In this document: positions 46,194 to 54,706 of the stretch, piece after piece
Layout: each line of letters opens with the position of its first letter
Numbering within the stretch: the first letter of the stretch is position 1
DNA from: Actinoallomurus iriomotensis
GTDB taxonomy: Bacteria; Actinomycetota; Actinomycetes; Streptosporangiales; Streptosporangiaceae
NCBI RefSeq assembly: GCF_030269445.1
Contig: NZ_BSTJ01000006.1
Coordinates: 124,001-188,000 of the forward strand
Length of the DNA stretch: 64,000 bases
Direction of reading: 5' to 3'
Made by a program: the position numbers and the translations under genes
Notes under the pieces: model-generated
Told to the model about the DNA's origin: nothing
The model's input: only the letters and a program-made list of their open reading frames with translations
The model's database searches: none

Positions 46194-46328
46194 TGGTGCG
46201 GTCTCCTTCTGAACCCGGCCGTTCCGGGACGATCACCAATGTGCCGGTCGCCGCCATCACCGTCAGTAACGGAGATATCCGACGTGGGGGTAGTGCTAGC
46301 TTCACCATGAAAACTGCGAGAAACGACA

Positions 46329-46358
46329 TTGCAGCCGACAAAGTGCGGAAACTAGGGT
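46329..46358 (+). promoter_or_regulatory. histidine kinase operon promoter (leaderless)
   Basis: TTGCAG (46329-46334), an 18-base spacer and TAGGGT (46353-46358). The kinase ATG starts six bases after the -10 with no Shine-Dalgarno, so the mRNA is probably leaderless. Confidence 0.55.
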
Positions 46359-46364
46359 CCTGGC

Positions 46365-47633
46365 ATGGCGATCACGCTCCCGGCGCGGCGAGCGTTCCAC
46401 TGGGGGAACGCGCACGCTCCGTGGTCACCCTGGGCGTGGCGGAACACGACGTTCGTCACGGCCGGGGTGCCCGTCCACTTCACCGCGCTGGCGATCTTCT
46501 CGGTGCCGTGGCTGTTCGCGGTCTCGACGACCGGGGTCCTGCTCGCGCTCGTGATCTCGGTCGGGCTGCCGATGGCCGCGCTCCGGCCGCTGACCGCCGT
46601 CCAGCGACACCGGTTCTGGGCCCTGCTCGGCCTGGACGTGCCCGCCGTCCCCCGCGAACGTCTCGGCCGCGGGGCCGTCGCGGCGATGGTCCGCTCGCCC
46701 ACGACCTGGCGGCAGCTCGCGTACCACCTCCTGGTGGGGCCCGTCATCGCCACCGGTGGGCTGCTGGTCGTCGCCATGTGGGCGACCGGTCTTCCCCTGG
46801 CGCTGCTCAACACCTATTCGTGGGCGCTCCGCCCGTCCAGCCCGCTCGCGCTGACCGGGCACGCGGTGACCGACGGCCTCCTCAACGCGGGCGGCGTCGT
46901 TCTGCTGCTGATCGCCCCGGGGCTGGCCGGCGCGATCGTCCGGCTGGACACGCGGGTCGCGCTCGCCCTCTTGGGGCCCAGCCGGGCGGACGAGCTCGAA
47001 CGCCGGGTCGAGGACCTCGCGGAGAGCCGCGCCGGCGTCGTCGACGCCGCGGACGCCGAACGCCGGCGCATCGAACGCGACCTGCACGACGGCGTACAGC
47101 AGCGGCTGGTCGCGCTCGCCATGAACCTCGGGCTGGCCCGCGAGACCCTCACCGGCGTACCCGACGACGCCATGGAGGTGATCGCCGAAGCGCACCGGGA
47201 GGCCAAGGAGGCCCTGACCGACCTGCGCAACGTCGTCCGTGGCCTGCACCCGGCCGTCCTCGACGACCGCGGGCTGGACGCCGCGCTGTCCGGCATCGCC
47301 GCGCGAGCGCCCCTCCCCGTGCGGCTGCAGGTCGACGTGCCCGAACGCCCCTCACCGACGGTCGAGGCTGTCGCCTACTTCGTCGCCTCCGAGGCGCTCA
47401 CCAACGCGGTCCGGCACGCGCGGGCCGAGCAGGTGCGGATCGTCGCGGCCCGCGACGGAGACGTCCTGCGGATGGTCATCACCGACGACGGGATCGGCGG
47501 TGCGGAGCCGTCGAAGGGCACGGGCCTGACCGGCCTGCGTCAGCGCGTCGGGTCGGTCGACGGTACGTTCCGGATCAACAGCCCGGCCGGCGGGCCGACC
47601 GTCCTCACCGTGGAGTTGCCGTGCGCGTTGTGA
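46365..47633 (+). CDS. sensor histidine kinase, NarL/DesK type
   Basis: A 422-residue kinase with about five hydrophobic segments in the first 200 residues (VHFTALAIFSVPWLFAVSTT; LLVGPVIATGGLLVVAMWAT), a short coil, then the HisKA_3 phosphoacceptor ERRRIERDLHDGVQQRLVAL (His241) and a HATPase_c domain (EALTNAVRHARAEQVRI for the N-box, VITDDGIGG for the G1 box, GTGLTGLRQRVGSVDG for G2). It overlaps the response-regulator gene by 13 bases, forming a cognate pair. The signal is unknown; the DUF4097 gene downstream suggests envelope stress. Confidence 0.92.
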   Translation: MAITLPARRAFHWGNAHAPWSPWAWRNTTFVTAGVPVHFTALAIFSVPWLFAVSTTGVLLALVISVGLPMAALRPLTAVQRHRFWALLGLDVPAVPRERLGRGAVAAMVRSPTTWRQLAYHLLVGPVIATGGLLVVAMWATGLPLALLNTYSWALRPSSPLALTGHAVTDGLLNAGGVVLLLIAPGLAGAIVRLDTRVALALLGPSRADELERRVEDLAESRAGVVDAADAERRRIERDLHDGVQQRLVALAMNLGLARETLTGVPDDAMEVIAEAHREAKEALTDLRNVVRGLHPAVLDDRGLDAALSGIAARAPLPVRLQVDVPERPSPTVEAVAYFVASEALTNAVRHARAEQVRIVAARDGDVLRMVITDDGIGGAEPSKGTGLTGLRQRVGSVDGTFRINSPAGGPTVLTVELPCAL

Positions 47634-48268
47634 TCGCCGAGGACTCGGTCCTGCTCCGGGCCGGGCTGATCAAGCTGCTGGAGACCTCGGGATTCGAGGT
47701 GGCGGCCGCGGTCGGCGACGCCGAGGCGCTGCTCGCCGCGGTCGAGGAGCATCGGCCCGACGCCGTCGTCGCGGACGTGCGGATGCCTCCCGGCCACAGC
47801 GACGAGGGCGTGCGAGCCGCGCTCGTGATCCGGCGGCAGTGGCCGGACACCGCGGTGCTGCTGCTGTCGCAGTACGTCGAGGAGCGGTACGCCGCGGACC
47901 TGCTCGCGGCGAACACCAGCCGGGTCGGCTACCTGCTCAAGGACAGGGTCGCCGACGTCTCGGCGTTCATCGACGCGCTGCGCCGGGTGGCGGCCGGGGA
48001 GACCGCGCTCGACCCGGAGGTCGTGGCCCAGCTCCTCCTGCGGCGGCGCAGCGACCCGCTGGACCGCCTGACGCCACGCGAGCGCGACGTACTGGCCCTC
48101 ATGGCCGAGGGACGCTCCAACAGCGGCATCGCCGAGGCGCTCGTGGTCAGCGACAGCGCCGTCGCCAAGCACATCAACAACATCTTCACCAAGCTGGACC
48201 TGCCGGCCGCCGACGCCGACCACCGCCGCGTCCTCGCCGTGCTGCGCTTCCTGGGCGTGGGTTCATGA
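47621..48268 (+). CDS. response regulator, NarL/LuxR family
   Basis: A 215-residue regulator starting at GTG 47621 (RVVIAEDSVLLRAGLIKLLE). The receiver domain has the acidic pair ED, phosphoacceptor Asp52 in DAVVADVRMPPGHSDEG, Ser/Lys in LLLSQYV and YLLKDRVAD. A LuxR-type HTH follows: LTPRERDVLALMAEGRSNSG, IAEALVVSDSAVAKHINNIF, TKLDL. It partners the upstream kinase. Its stop overlaps by ATGA the mini-cistron of the dispersed element. Confidence 0.94.
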   Translation: MRVVIAEDSVLLRAGLIKLLETSGFEVAAAVGDAEALLAAVEEHRPDAVVADVRMPPGHSDEGVRAALVIRRQWPDTAVLLLSQYVEERYAADLLAANTSRVGYLLKDRVADVSAFIDALRRVAAGETALDPEVVAQLLLRRRSDPLDRLTPRERDVLALMAEGRSNSGIAEALVVSDSAVAKHINNIFTKLDLPAADADHRRVLAVLRFLGVGS

Positions 48269-48332
48269 CCGAGCAGAGCGAGGGAATCGAAGGCACGGTC
48301 CGGTGGTCACTCCCTCCGACGAAGGAGGGTTC
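48265..48332 (+). repeat. dispersed mini-cistron element, copy B
   Basis: Aligned with copy A (15714-15787) by eye, about three quarters of positions agree, and GTGGTCACTC plus CGAAGGAGG are identical. The copy starts at an ATGA overlap with the upstream gene and ends with AAGGAGG (48322-48328) four bases before ATG 48333, exactly as copy A does at the hydrolase/tsaE junction. Confidence 0.65.
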
Positions 48333-48336
48333 ATGA
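48265..48336 (+). CDS. 23-codon leader cistron
   Basis: ATG 48265 overlaps the response-regulator stop and TGA 48336 overlaps the ATG of the DUF4097 gene, so a 23-residue peptide (MTEQSEGIEGTVRWSLPPTK and three more residues) would be translated between two coupled genes. It is encoded wholly by copy B of the dispersed element. Its likely job, if any, is to deliver ribosomes to the next start via the embedded AAGGAGG; the peptide itself may be meaningless. Confidence 0.45.
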   Translation: MTEQSEGIEGTVRWSLPPTKEGS

Positions 48337-49130
48337 CCGGCGCCGAGCGGCCGCGCCGCCGGGGCGTCTGGATCGCCGTCGCCGCGGTCACGGCCTTCAC
48401 GGTGATCGTGCCCGTCGGCGAGAAGTTCTGGGGTCGCCTCCTCCGCCAGACCGAGAGGCTCCCGGCCGTCTCGTACGGGCACGCGATCAGCGCCCTCGAG
48501 ATCGAGGCCGGCAGCGGTTCGGTGACGGTCGGCGCCGGGCCGCCCGGCCGGGTGACCGTCGGGCGGACACTGCGATGGACGATGGGCAGGCCGAACGTCG
48601 GACTGTCCTGGAAGGGCGACACACTGGTCCTCAAGACGGACTGCGGCGGGCGCGAGATCCTGTTCTCCGGCTCCGGATGCGACGTCGACCTGGATGTACG
48701 GGTTCCGGCGGGTGTCACCGTGCGGGCCACGGTGAGCTCGGGGACCATCACGGCTCAGGGGCTCACCGGTGCCGTCCGTCTCCAGGCGCACTCGGGAACG
48801 GTGAACGTCGAGCGGACGCGCGGCCCCGTCTGGGCGCGGGCGAACTCCGGCGCGATCAACGGCACCGACCTGTCCTCGCCGCAGGTGGACGTCGGAACCA
48901 CCTCCGGGGTCGTGGGGCTCGGCTTCGCCGACGCTCCACAGCAGGTGAAGGCCACGGCCCGCTCCGGATCCGTCACCGTCGCCCTGCCCCGCGGCTTCCG
49001 TTACCGGGTGCACGGCACGTCATCGTCCGGGGACGTACGAGTCGACGAGGGCCTCCGCGACGACGGTTCGAGCCGCCGGATCGACGTGGCCACGAGCTCC
49101 GGCGCGGCCAGAGTGCGCTACGAGCCCTAG
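48333..49130 (+). CDS. DUF4097-type membrane-anchored beta-repeat protein
   Basis: A 265-residue protein with one N-terminal membrane segment (VWIAVAAVTAFTVIVPVG) and then a right-handed beta-solenoid-like domain of short repeats: GSGSVTVGAG, VSSGTITAQGLTGAVRLQAH, SGTVNVERTRGPVWARANSG, TTSGVVGLGF, ARSGSVTVALP, SSSGDVRVD and TSSGAARVRY. This SGxVxV pattern is the DUF4097 (putative adhesin) signature. Such genes often follow two-component or PadR regulators of envelope stress. Coupled to the response regulator through the leader cistron. Confidence 0.85.
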   Translation: MTGAERPRRRGVWIAVAAVTAFTVIVPVGEKFWGRLLRQTERLPAVSYGHAISALEIEAGSGSVTVGAGPPGRVTVGRTLRWTMGRPNVGLSWKGDTLVLKTDCGGREILFSGSGCDVDLDVRVPAGVTVRATVSSGTITAQGLTGAVRLQAHSGTVNVERTRGPVWARANSGAINGTDLSSPQVDVGTTSGVVGLGFADAPQQVKATARSGSVTVALPRGFRYRVHGTSSSGDVRVDEGLRDDGSSRRIDVATSSGAARVRYEP

Positions 49131-49138
49131 AGCCGGCC

Positions 49139-49843
49139 CTAGCGCCGGTAGGCGGCGAGCAGGGCCTCGCGGTCGCTGTCCGGGAGGTGGCGGACGGCCT
49201 CGCGGATGGTCACGCCCGACACCACGGTGACGTGGTCGCGGACCCAGGCCCGCACCCAGGCCGGGTCGGACTTGGCCAGCTCGCGCAGCACCCAGCCGAG
49301 GGCCTTGCGGATGAAGAACTCGCGCTCCGCGACGAGCGCGTCGCCGTACCGGGCGAGGCGCTCCAGGTCGGCGGAGCCGGAGCGGATGCCCGGGAGCAGC
49401 GCGAGCAGGGCGCTGCGCCGGATCCAGAAGTCGTCGTCGCCGACCCACCGGTCGAGCGTGCCGGCCAGCTGCGGATGCCGGGTGACCAGGCCGCCCGCGA
49501 TCTTTTCGGCGAGCGTGTCCACGTATGCCCAGCTGAGCGAGTCACGGATCAGCCGTTCGGCGAAGGAGAGATCGTCGGCGATCAGCAGCGGGACGCCCCG
49601 TCTCAGCACCTCGATCGCGACCATCCGGCGTTCGTGTACCGGGGCGCTCCACAGCTCCTCGGCCAGAGTGAGGATCTCCTCGCGGGTGAGATCGGTGGCG
49701 GCGGCGATCGCGAGCTTCCTGAGGGCGGGAACCCGTACTCCCAGGTGGCGCAGGTCGCTTTTCAGATAGCGTTTTTCCTGTACGGCGCGGGCCGGGTCGG
49801 CGAGTTCGCCCAGCTGCGCCTCGATGTCCTCCGCCGTGATCAC
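49139..49843 (-). CDS. DNA alkylation repair protein (AlkD-like HEAT-repeat)
   Basis: A 234-residue all-helical protein: KRYLKSDLRHLGVRVPALRK, EELWSAPVHERRMVAIEVLR, FAERLIRDSLSWAYVDTLAE, DRWVGDDDFWIRRSALLALL and EFFIRKALGWVLRELAKSDP. The WIRRSALL and FIRKALGWVLRE blocks with the Trp/Asp/Arg positions of AlkD (base-excision of alkylated purines without base flipping) are present. GTG 49843 is preferred; an ATG at 49891 is also in frame and would extend toward the guaA promoter. Convergent with the DUF4097 gene. Confidence 0.87.
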   Translation of the reverse strand: MITAEDIEAQLGELADPARAVQEKRYLKSDLRHLGVRVPALRKLAIAAATDLTREEILTLAEELWSAPVHERRMVAIEVLRRGVPLLIADDLSFAERLIRDSLSWAYVDTLAEKIAGGLVTRHPQLAGTLDRWVGDDDFWIRRSALLALLPGIRSGSADLERLARYGDALVAEREFFIRKALGWVLRELAKSDPAWVRAWVRDHVTVVSGVTIREAVRHLPDSDREALLAAYRR

Positions 49844-49891
49844 CCGATCAGTATGGGCTCCTACGAGGGAAAACGTTCGTCGTTTCACCAC

Positions 49892-49897
49892 TAGACT
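49892..49897 (+). promoter_or_regulatory. guaA -10 hexamer
   Basis: TAGACT lies 33 bases before GTG 49931. Initiation near 49904 would put the in-frame codon 49898 outside the transcript and leave a leader containing GAAAGG before 49931, supporting the GTG start. A clear -35 was not identified. Confidence 0.45.
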
Positions 49898-49930
49898 GTG
49901 GCTATCCCGCGACTCCGAAAGGCGTTCTTG

Positions 49931-51502
49931 GTGTCCGTCGAGTCAGTCGAGCAGTCCTTCGACACGGTCCTCGTTGTCGACTTCGGGGCGCAGTACGCGC
50001 AGCTCATCGCCAGGCGTGTGCGTGAGTGCCACGTGTTCAGCGAGATCGTGCCCTCGACCATGCCGGTCGCCGAGATGCTGGCCAAGCGGCCCAAGGCGAT
50101 CATCCTGTCCGGCGGGCCCGCGTCGGTGTACGAGCCCGGTGCGCCGCCGGTCCCCGACGGCCTGTTCAAGGCCGGGGTGCCGACCCTGGGCATCTGCTAC
50201 GGCTTCCAGGCGATGGCGCGGGAGCTGGGCGGCATGGTGGCCAACTCCGACATCGCCGAGTACGGCCGTACCGACCTGACCGTGGTGGACGAGGGGACGC
50301 TCCTCGCCGGCCTGCCCGCCGAGCAGTCGGTGTGGATGTCGCACCGGGTGACCTGCAGCGCGCCGCCCGCCGGGTTCATGGTGACCGCCCGTACCGCGAG
50401 CGCCCCGGTCGCCGCGATGGAGGACCCGGCGCGCCGCCTCTACGGGGTGCAGTTCCACCCCGAGGTCATGCACACCGAGCACGGGCTGACCGTGCTGCGG
50501 CACTTCCTCGCCGCGGCCGGCTGCCGCCCGTCGTGGACCATGGTCAACATCGTCGAGGAGTCGGTCGAGGCCGTCCGCTCCCAGGTCGGCGACAAGCGGG
50601 CGATCTGCGCGCTGTCCGGCGGGGTCGACTCCGCGGTGGCCGCCGCGCTCGTCCAGCGGGCCATCGGATCCCAGCTGACCTGCGTCTTCGTCGACCACGG
50701 GCTGCTGCGCAAGGGCGAGGCGCTCCAGGTCGAGAAGGACTTCGTCGCCGCGACCGGCGTCGACCTCAAGGTCGTCGACGCCTCCAGCCGGTTCCTGTCC
50801 GCGCTCGACGGGGTCACCGACCCCGAGGAGAAGCGCAAGATCATCGGCCGGGAGTTCATCCGGGTCTTCGAGGAGTCCGCCCGCGAGATCGTCGACGCTC
50901 ACGGCGAGGCGGTGGAGTTCCTCGTGCAGGGCACGCTCTACCCGGACGTGGTCGAGTCCGGCGGCGGCACCGGCGCGGCCAACATCAAGTCCCACCACAA
51001 CGTCGGCGGGCTGCCCGAAGACCTGAAGTTCTCCCTGGTCGAGCCGTTGCGCACGCTGTTCAAGGACGAGGTGCGCCGGCTCGGCGAGGAGCTCGGCCTG
51101 CCCTCGGAGATCGTCTGGCGGCAGCCCTTCCCGGGCCCCGGCCTCGGCATCCGGATCATCGGCGCCGTCACGCGCGAGCGGCTCGACCTGCTCCGCGAGG
51201 CCGACGCGATCGCCCGGGAGGAGCTCACCCGGGCCGGTCTCGACCGCGACATCTGGCAGTTCCCGGTCGTGCTGCTCGCGGACGTGCGCTCCGTGGGCGT
51301 GCAGGGCGACGGCCGCACGTACGGTCACCCGGTGGTCCTGCGCCCGGTGACCAGCGAAGACGCGATGACCGCCGACTGGGCACGGCTGCCGAACGAGGTC
51401 CTGCAGCGCATCTCCACGCGCATCACCAACGAGGTCGCCGAGATCAACCGGGTCGTCGTGGACATCACGAGCAAGCCGCCCGGCACCATCGAGTGGGAGT
51501 GA
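49931..51502 (+). CDS. guaA: GMP synthase (glutamine-hydrolysing)
   Basis: GuaA aminates XMP to GMP, completing the pathway begun by guaB in this window. The 523-residue protein has the class I glutaminase domain ([20 protein letters not shown], nucleophile Cys89 in [24 protein letters not shown]), the ATP-pyrophosphatase P-loop [14 protein letters not shown] (from Ser229), [36 protein letters not shown], and the C-terminal dimerisation domain ending in [15 protein letters not shown] 49931 gives the usual length and follows GAAAGG. Convergent with kynU. Confidence 0.97.
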   Translation: MSVESVEQSFDTVLVVDFGAQYAQLIARRVRECHVFSEIVPSTMPVAEMLAKRPKAIILSGGPASVYEPGAPPVPDGLFKAGVPTLGICYGFQAMARELGGMVANSDIAEYGRTDLTVVDEGTLLAGLPAEQSVWMSHRVTCSAPPAGFMVTARTASAPVAAMEDPARRLYGVQFHPEVMHTEHGLTVLRHFLAAAGCRPSWTMVNIVEESVEAVRSQVGDKRAICALSGGVDSAVAAALVQRAIGSQLTCVFVDHGLLRKGEALQVEKDFVAATGVDLKVVDASSRFLSALDGVTDPEEKRKIIGREFIRVFEESAREIVDAHGEAVEFLVQGTLYPDVVESGGGTGAANIKSHHNVGGLPEDLKFSLVEPLRTLFKDEVRRLGEELGLPSEIVWRQPFPGPGLGIRIIGAVTRERLDLLREADAIAREELTRAGLDRDIWQFPVVLLADVRSVGVQGDGRTYGHPVVLRPVTSEDAMTADWARLPNEVLQRISTRITNEVAEINRVVVDITSKPPGTIEWE

Positions 51503-51505
51503 CCC

Positions 51506-52753
51506 TCAGGTCACCCGCGCCGGCTCGCTGGAGAAGCGTTCGTACGTCCGGTCGGCCACGATCGTGCGCAGGCGGTCGAGGCCGTCCCACACCTCGGTGA
51601 AGCTCGTGCTGATCGGTGCGGGGCCGAGCCGGAGCCGGTCGGGCGTCCGGTAGTCGGGGATCACCCTGTCGGCGATCATGGCCTGCGCCATGCGCCAGGC
51701 CTCGGGGTGGCGCAGCGCGACGTGTGAGCCGCGCCGCTTCGGGTCGGCGGGGGTGGCCAGGGCGAGGTCCGGCAGCCAGGCCGCGGCCAGGTCGATCAGG
51801 TAGCCGGTGAGCGCCTCGCCCTTGGCCCGCAGCCGGTCGATCCCGGCCTCGGCCAGCAGCCGTACGCCCTCCTCGACCGCGGCGATCGCCATGATCGGCG
51901 GAGTGCCGACGAGGAACCGGCCGATCCCGGACGCCGGGTCGTACGCCGGGCCCATCGCGAACTGGTCGCGCTGCCCGAACCAGCCCCAGATCGGCTGCCG
52001 CAGATCCTGCAGCTCCTTCCGGACGTACAGGAAGGCAGGGGAGCCGGGGCCGCCGTTCAGGTACTTGTAGGTGCAGCCCACCGCGAGGTCCGCGCCGCTC
52101 GCGTCGAGCCGTACGGGCACCGACCCCGCGGAGTGGCACAGGTCCCACAGCACGAGCGCGCCGGCCTCGTGGACGATCTCGGTCACGGCGGCCAGATCGA
52201 GCAGCGCGCCGGAGCGGTACGCGACGTGCGACAGGCTGACCAGCGCGGTGTCCGGGCCCACGGCCTCTCGGAGGGCATCGAGGTCCAGGCCCTCGTCGAG
52301 GTCGGTGTGCAGCACCCGCAGTTCGAGGCCGCGCTGGGCGGCCAGCCCCTCCAGGACGTACCGGTCGGTGGGGAAGTTGTCGTCGTCGGTGACGATCACG
52401 TTCCGGTCCCGGCGCGCGTCGAGGGCGGCGACGGCGAGCTTGTAGAGGTTGACCGTGGTGGAGTCGGAGACGATCACCTGGCCGCCGGCCGCGCCGAGGA
52501 GGGTCTCGCCGATCAGGTCACCGACCCGGTACGGCACGTCCGCCCAGTGACTCCACGACCGGATCAGGTCGGCGCCCCATTCGTCCCGTACGACACTCGC
52601 GATCCGCTCGGCGGTCGCCTTCGGCAGCCGCCCGAGGGAGTTGCCGTCGAGGTAGATCAGCTCGGGATCGTCGCGCACGAAGGCGTCCCGCAGCGAGGCG
52701 AGCGGATCGTCGGCGTCCAGCGCGGCCGCGTACTCCCGGGACGTGTCGGTCAT
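51506..52753 (-). CDS. kynU: kynureninase
   Basis: Kynureninase cleaves kynurenine to anthranilate and alanine (or 3-hydroxykynurenine to 3-hydroxyanthranilate) with PLP. The 415-residue protein shows LIYLDGNSLGRLP, VIVSDSTTVNLYKL, FPTDRYVLEGL, SHVAYRSGALLDL, WDLCHSAGSVPV and the PLP lysine in GCTYKYLNGGPGSPAF (Lys230). The C-terminus (HPEAWRMAQAMIADRVIPDY, RLGPAPISTSFTEVWDGLD) is typical. No kynA or kynB neighbour is present here, so it may serve tryptophan breakdown with partners elsewhere. ATG 52753 matches the family start better than 52762. Confidence 0.95.
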   Translation of the reverse strand: MTDTSREYAAALDADDPLASLRDAFVRDDPELIYLDGNSLGRLPKATAERIASVVRDEWGADLIRSWSHWADVPYRVGDLIGETLLGAAGGQVIVSDSTTVNLYKLAVAALDARRDRNVIVTDDDNFPTDRYVLEGLAAQRGLELRVLHTDLDEGLDLDALREAVGPDTALVSLSHVAYRSGALLDLAAVTEIVHEAGALVLWDLCHSAGSVPVRLDASGADLAVGCTYKYLNGGPGSPAFLYVRKELQDLRQPIWGWFGQRDQFAMGPAYDPASGIGRFLVGTPPIMAIAAVEEGVRLLAEAGIDRLRAKGEALTGYLIDLAAAWLPDLALATPADPKRRGSHVALRHPEAWRMAQAMIADRVIPDYRTPDRLRLGPAPISTSFTEVWDGLDRLRTIVADRTYERFSSEPARVT

Positions 52754-52793
52754 GCCGCTCACTCTAGATCGGGCGCCGGCCCTTACGACCGGG

Positions 52794-52827
52794 AGCCGCC
52801 GTGCCCGGCGAGGCGGGCACGGCGGCT
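52794..52827 (-). terminator. terminator after the sigma-partner gene
   Basis: A perfect 14-bp stem AGCCGCCGTGCCCG (52794-52807) / CGGGCACGGCGGCT (52814-52827) with a 6-base loop, 14 bases past the stop of the minus-strand CU044_5270-like gene and upstream of kynU. No T-run. Confidence 0.7.
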
Positions 52828-52840
52828 CGTGCAGTGCGGG

Positions 52841-54049
52841 CTACCTCGGTGCGGTGTTCGTCCACTCCGCCACGGCGAACACCTGGTACGAGGCCACCTC
52901 ACCGGTCTTGAGGAAGCGGTCCGGCATGTCCGTGGCCCTCAGGCGGCGGGGCCTGCCGTCGTCACCCGGCGGAAGTGCCCGGCTGCCGTGCGGCGGCGTG
53001 GCCACCAGGTCGCGGATCGCCAGGAGCCGCCCACCGGCCGGATCGATGATCCACTGACGCTCGTAGGTGCCCAGTTGCTTGGGCGCGGTGTACAGACCGA
53101 GCGGCATGGTCGTCACCATCGGCATGGAGACCACGCCTCCGGTGCGGCCCATCGGGTCGGTCGCCGTGCCCCCGACCTTGACGCCCGGCAGGGTGGCGAG
53201 CATCCGGAACGCCGCCGCCCGCACTCGCGGCGGGGCGGGCGCCTTCGACAACAGGGTCGAGGCCACCTCGCTCAGCGCCCGTGTGCGTTCGGCACCCCGC
53301 AGGCTCCGGATGGGTTGCTTCTCGGGCGTGGAGGAAACGGCGTGCCAGTTGCCCCTGAGGTTCAACAGAGTGTTCTCGAGCGCCTTGGCGTCGGTGGGCA
53401 ACTGGGCGACCTGCTCGGCCGACAGGCCGAAGTAGTCACCGTCGAACGGGCGCGCCGGAGTCGTACGCGGGGAGCGGGACGCTTGCGTGCTCATCTCCAC
53501 CTGCGTCACCACCCCGGTGCCGTCGGGATTGGGCACGTCCACCATTTCGGGGGATCCTGCCTGCCGCCACTTGATCATGTCCTTGGCCGCCACCGGGTGG
53601 CCGAGCTCATCCACGATCGCGAGGCTCCCTTTGCCGTCCTGGCCGACCCAGGTGATGCTGCGCTGCCTCGCATCGACCTCGTAGCTGTTCGCCGCGCTCT
53701 TGCCGACCCCGTAGATCTGCCCTATGACCGTCTCGGTGTGCCAGTATCGGCCGGTCGGTGCCTTCTCCGCGCTCGTCGCGGCCGCCAGCAGCACGTTGCC
53801 GGAGGCCGCGCCCCGGCCGCCATGGCCAGGGGCGACACCGTCGCCCGAACCACCGGGCGCGAGTACGGCGACCGCGGTCACGGCCGCGGCGGCCGTCGCC
53901 GCCACGCTCACCAGCGGGATCGTGAAACCGCGCCGCCGGCGACGCGGTGCCGGGTCGGACCGCCAGGCGGTGCGCAGGGCGAGCCGGTCCGGGTGTTCCT
54001 CCTGGGCCAGCGCGGTCCGCATCTGGCGCAGGGCGTCCATCTCATCCAT
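52841..54049 (-). CDS. CU044_5270 family membrane protein, partner of ECF sigma factor
   Basis: A 402-residue protein: a cytoplasmic N-terminus with the motif MDALRQMRTALAQEEHPDRL, one membrane span (FTIPLVSVAATAAAAVTAVA) and a long outer domain (RYWHTETVIGQIYGVGKSAA; LPTDAKALENTLLNLRG; ERQWIIDPAGGRLLAIRDLV). These are the marks of the CU044_5270 family, nearly always encoded directly after an ECF sigma factor, as here (8-base overlap with the sigma gene). The N-terminal part may bind the sigma factor like an anti-sigma, but no zinc motif is present. Confidence 0.85.
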   Translation of the reverse strand: MDEMDALRQMRTALAQEEHPDRLALRTAWRSDPAPRRRRRGFTIPLVSVAATAAAAVTAVAVLAPGGSGDGVAPGHGGRGAASGNVLLAAATSAEKAPTGRYWHTETVIGQIYGVGKSAANSYEVDARQRSITWVGQDGKGSLAIVDELGHPVAAKDMIKWRQAGSPEMVDVPNPDGTGVVTQVEMSTQASRSPRTTPARPFDGDYFGLSAEQVAQLPTDAKALENTLLNLRGNWHAVSSTPEKQPIRSLRGAERTRALSEVASTLLSKAPAPPRVRAAAFRMLATLPGVKVGGTATDPMGRTGGVVSMPMVTTMPLGLYTAPKQLGTYERQWIIDPAGGRLLAIRDLVATPPHGSRALPPGDDGRPRRLRATDMPDRFLKTGEVASYQVFAVAEWTNTAPR

Positions 54050-54617
54050 CGTTGTGCTCCTTGGGAAGGGCGCTGCGGAGCTTGATCCGGGCCCGGTGGA
54101 TCTTGGCCTTGACGGTGCCGAGAGGGAGGTCCAGAGCCGCGGCGATCTCGGCGTACGACATCTCGCCCCAGGCGAGCAGCAGGACGGCGTTGCGGTCCTG
54201 GGGGCGCAGTGAGGCGAGCGCCTTGGCCAGGCGGGGACCGAGCGCCGCGGCCGACGCCCGGTCGCTGGCCCGCTCGGCGACGGCGTCTTCGGCGGGGTCG
54301 ACACCGGTCCGGGCGAACGCCCGGTACATGCGGGTCTCCTGCCGATGATGCCTGGCGATCAGGTTGCTGGCGATGCCCCACAGCCACGCACCGAAGTCCG
54401 TCCGGCCGTCGAATCTGTCCCGTCGCCGGAACGCGGTCGTGAACGTCTCCGACACCAGGTCGTCGGCGAGGGTGCGTCCCAGCCGTCGACTGATGTAGGC
54501 GTGCAGCCGTGGCGCATGGCGGCGGAACAACTCACCGAACGCCTCGGCGTCCTCAAGAGAAGCCGCGACGATTCTCGAGTCGTCGCGGTCATCCCTGGTA
54601 TGACTCACCATGGCCAT
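54042..54617 (-). CDS. ECF RNA polymerase sigma factor
   Basis: A 191-residue two-domain sigma factor. Region 2 reads DAEAFGELFRRHAPRLHAYI, then TLADDLVSETFTTAFRRRDR and FGAWLWGIASNLIARHHRQE; region 4 reads LASLRPQDRNAVLLLAWGEM, SYAEIAAALDLPLGTVKAKI, HRARIKLRS. It belongs to the actinobacterial ECF group paired with CU044_5270 membrane proteins and overlaps that gene. The regulon is not visible here. ATG 54611 is an alternative start. Confidence 0.92.
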   Translation of the reverse strand: MAMVSHTRDDRDDSRIVAASLEDAEAFGELFRRHAPRLHAYISRRLGRTLADDLVSETFTTAFRRRDRFDGRTDFGAWLWGIASNLIARHHRQETRMYRAFARTGVDPAEDAVAERASDRASAAALGPRLAKALASLRPQDRNAVLLLAWGEMSYAEIAAALDLPLGTVKAKIHRARIKLRSALPKEHNDG

Positions 54618-54706
54618 GAGCCGGGATGTCCCTTCACAGAAGGTGTCCTTTGCTCTAGGAGTGCTGACACCCTCCTCTATCCCGAAGCTCGCTCACCGGT
54701 TGCGGT

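Noticed and set aside
46144-46341. 65-codon minus-strand frame upstream of the histidine kinase
   Set aside because: It overlaps the divergent promoter region and the start of the real membrane protein, has no RBS, and the hydrophobic stretch is not supported by any family.
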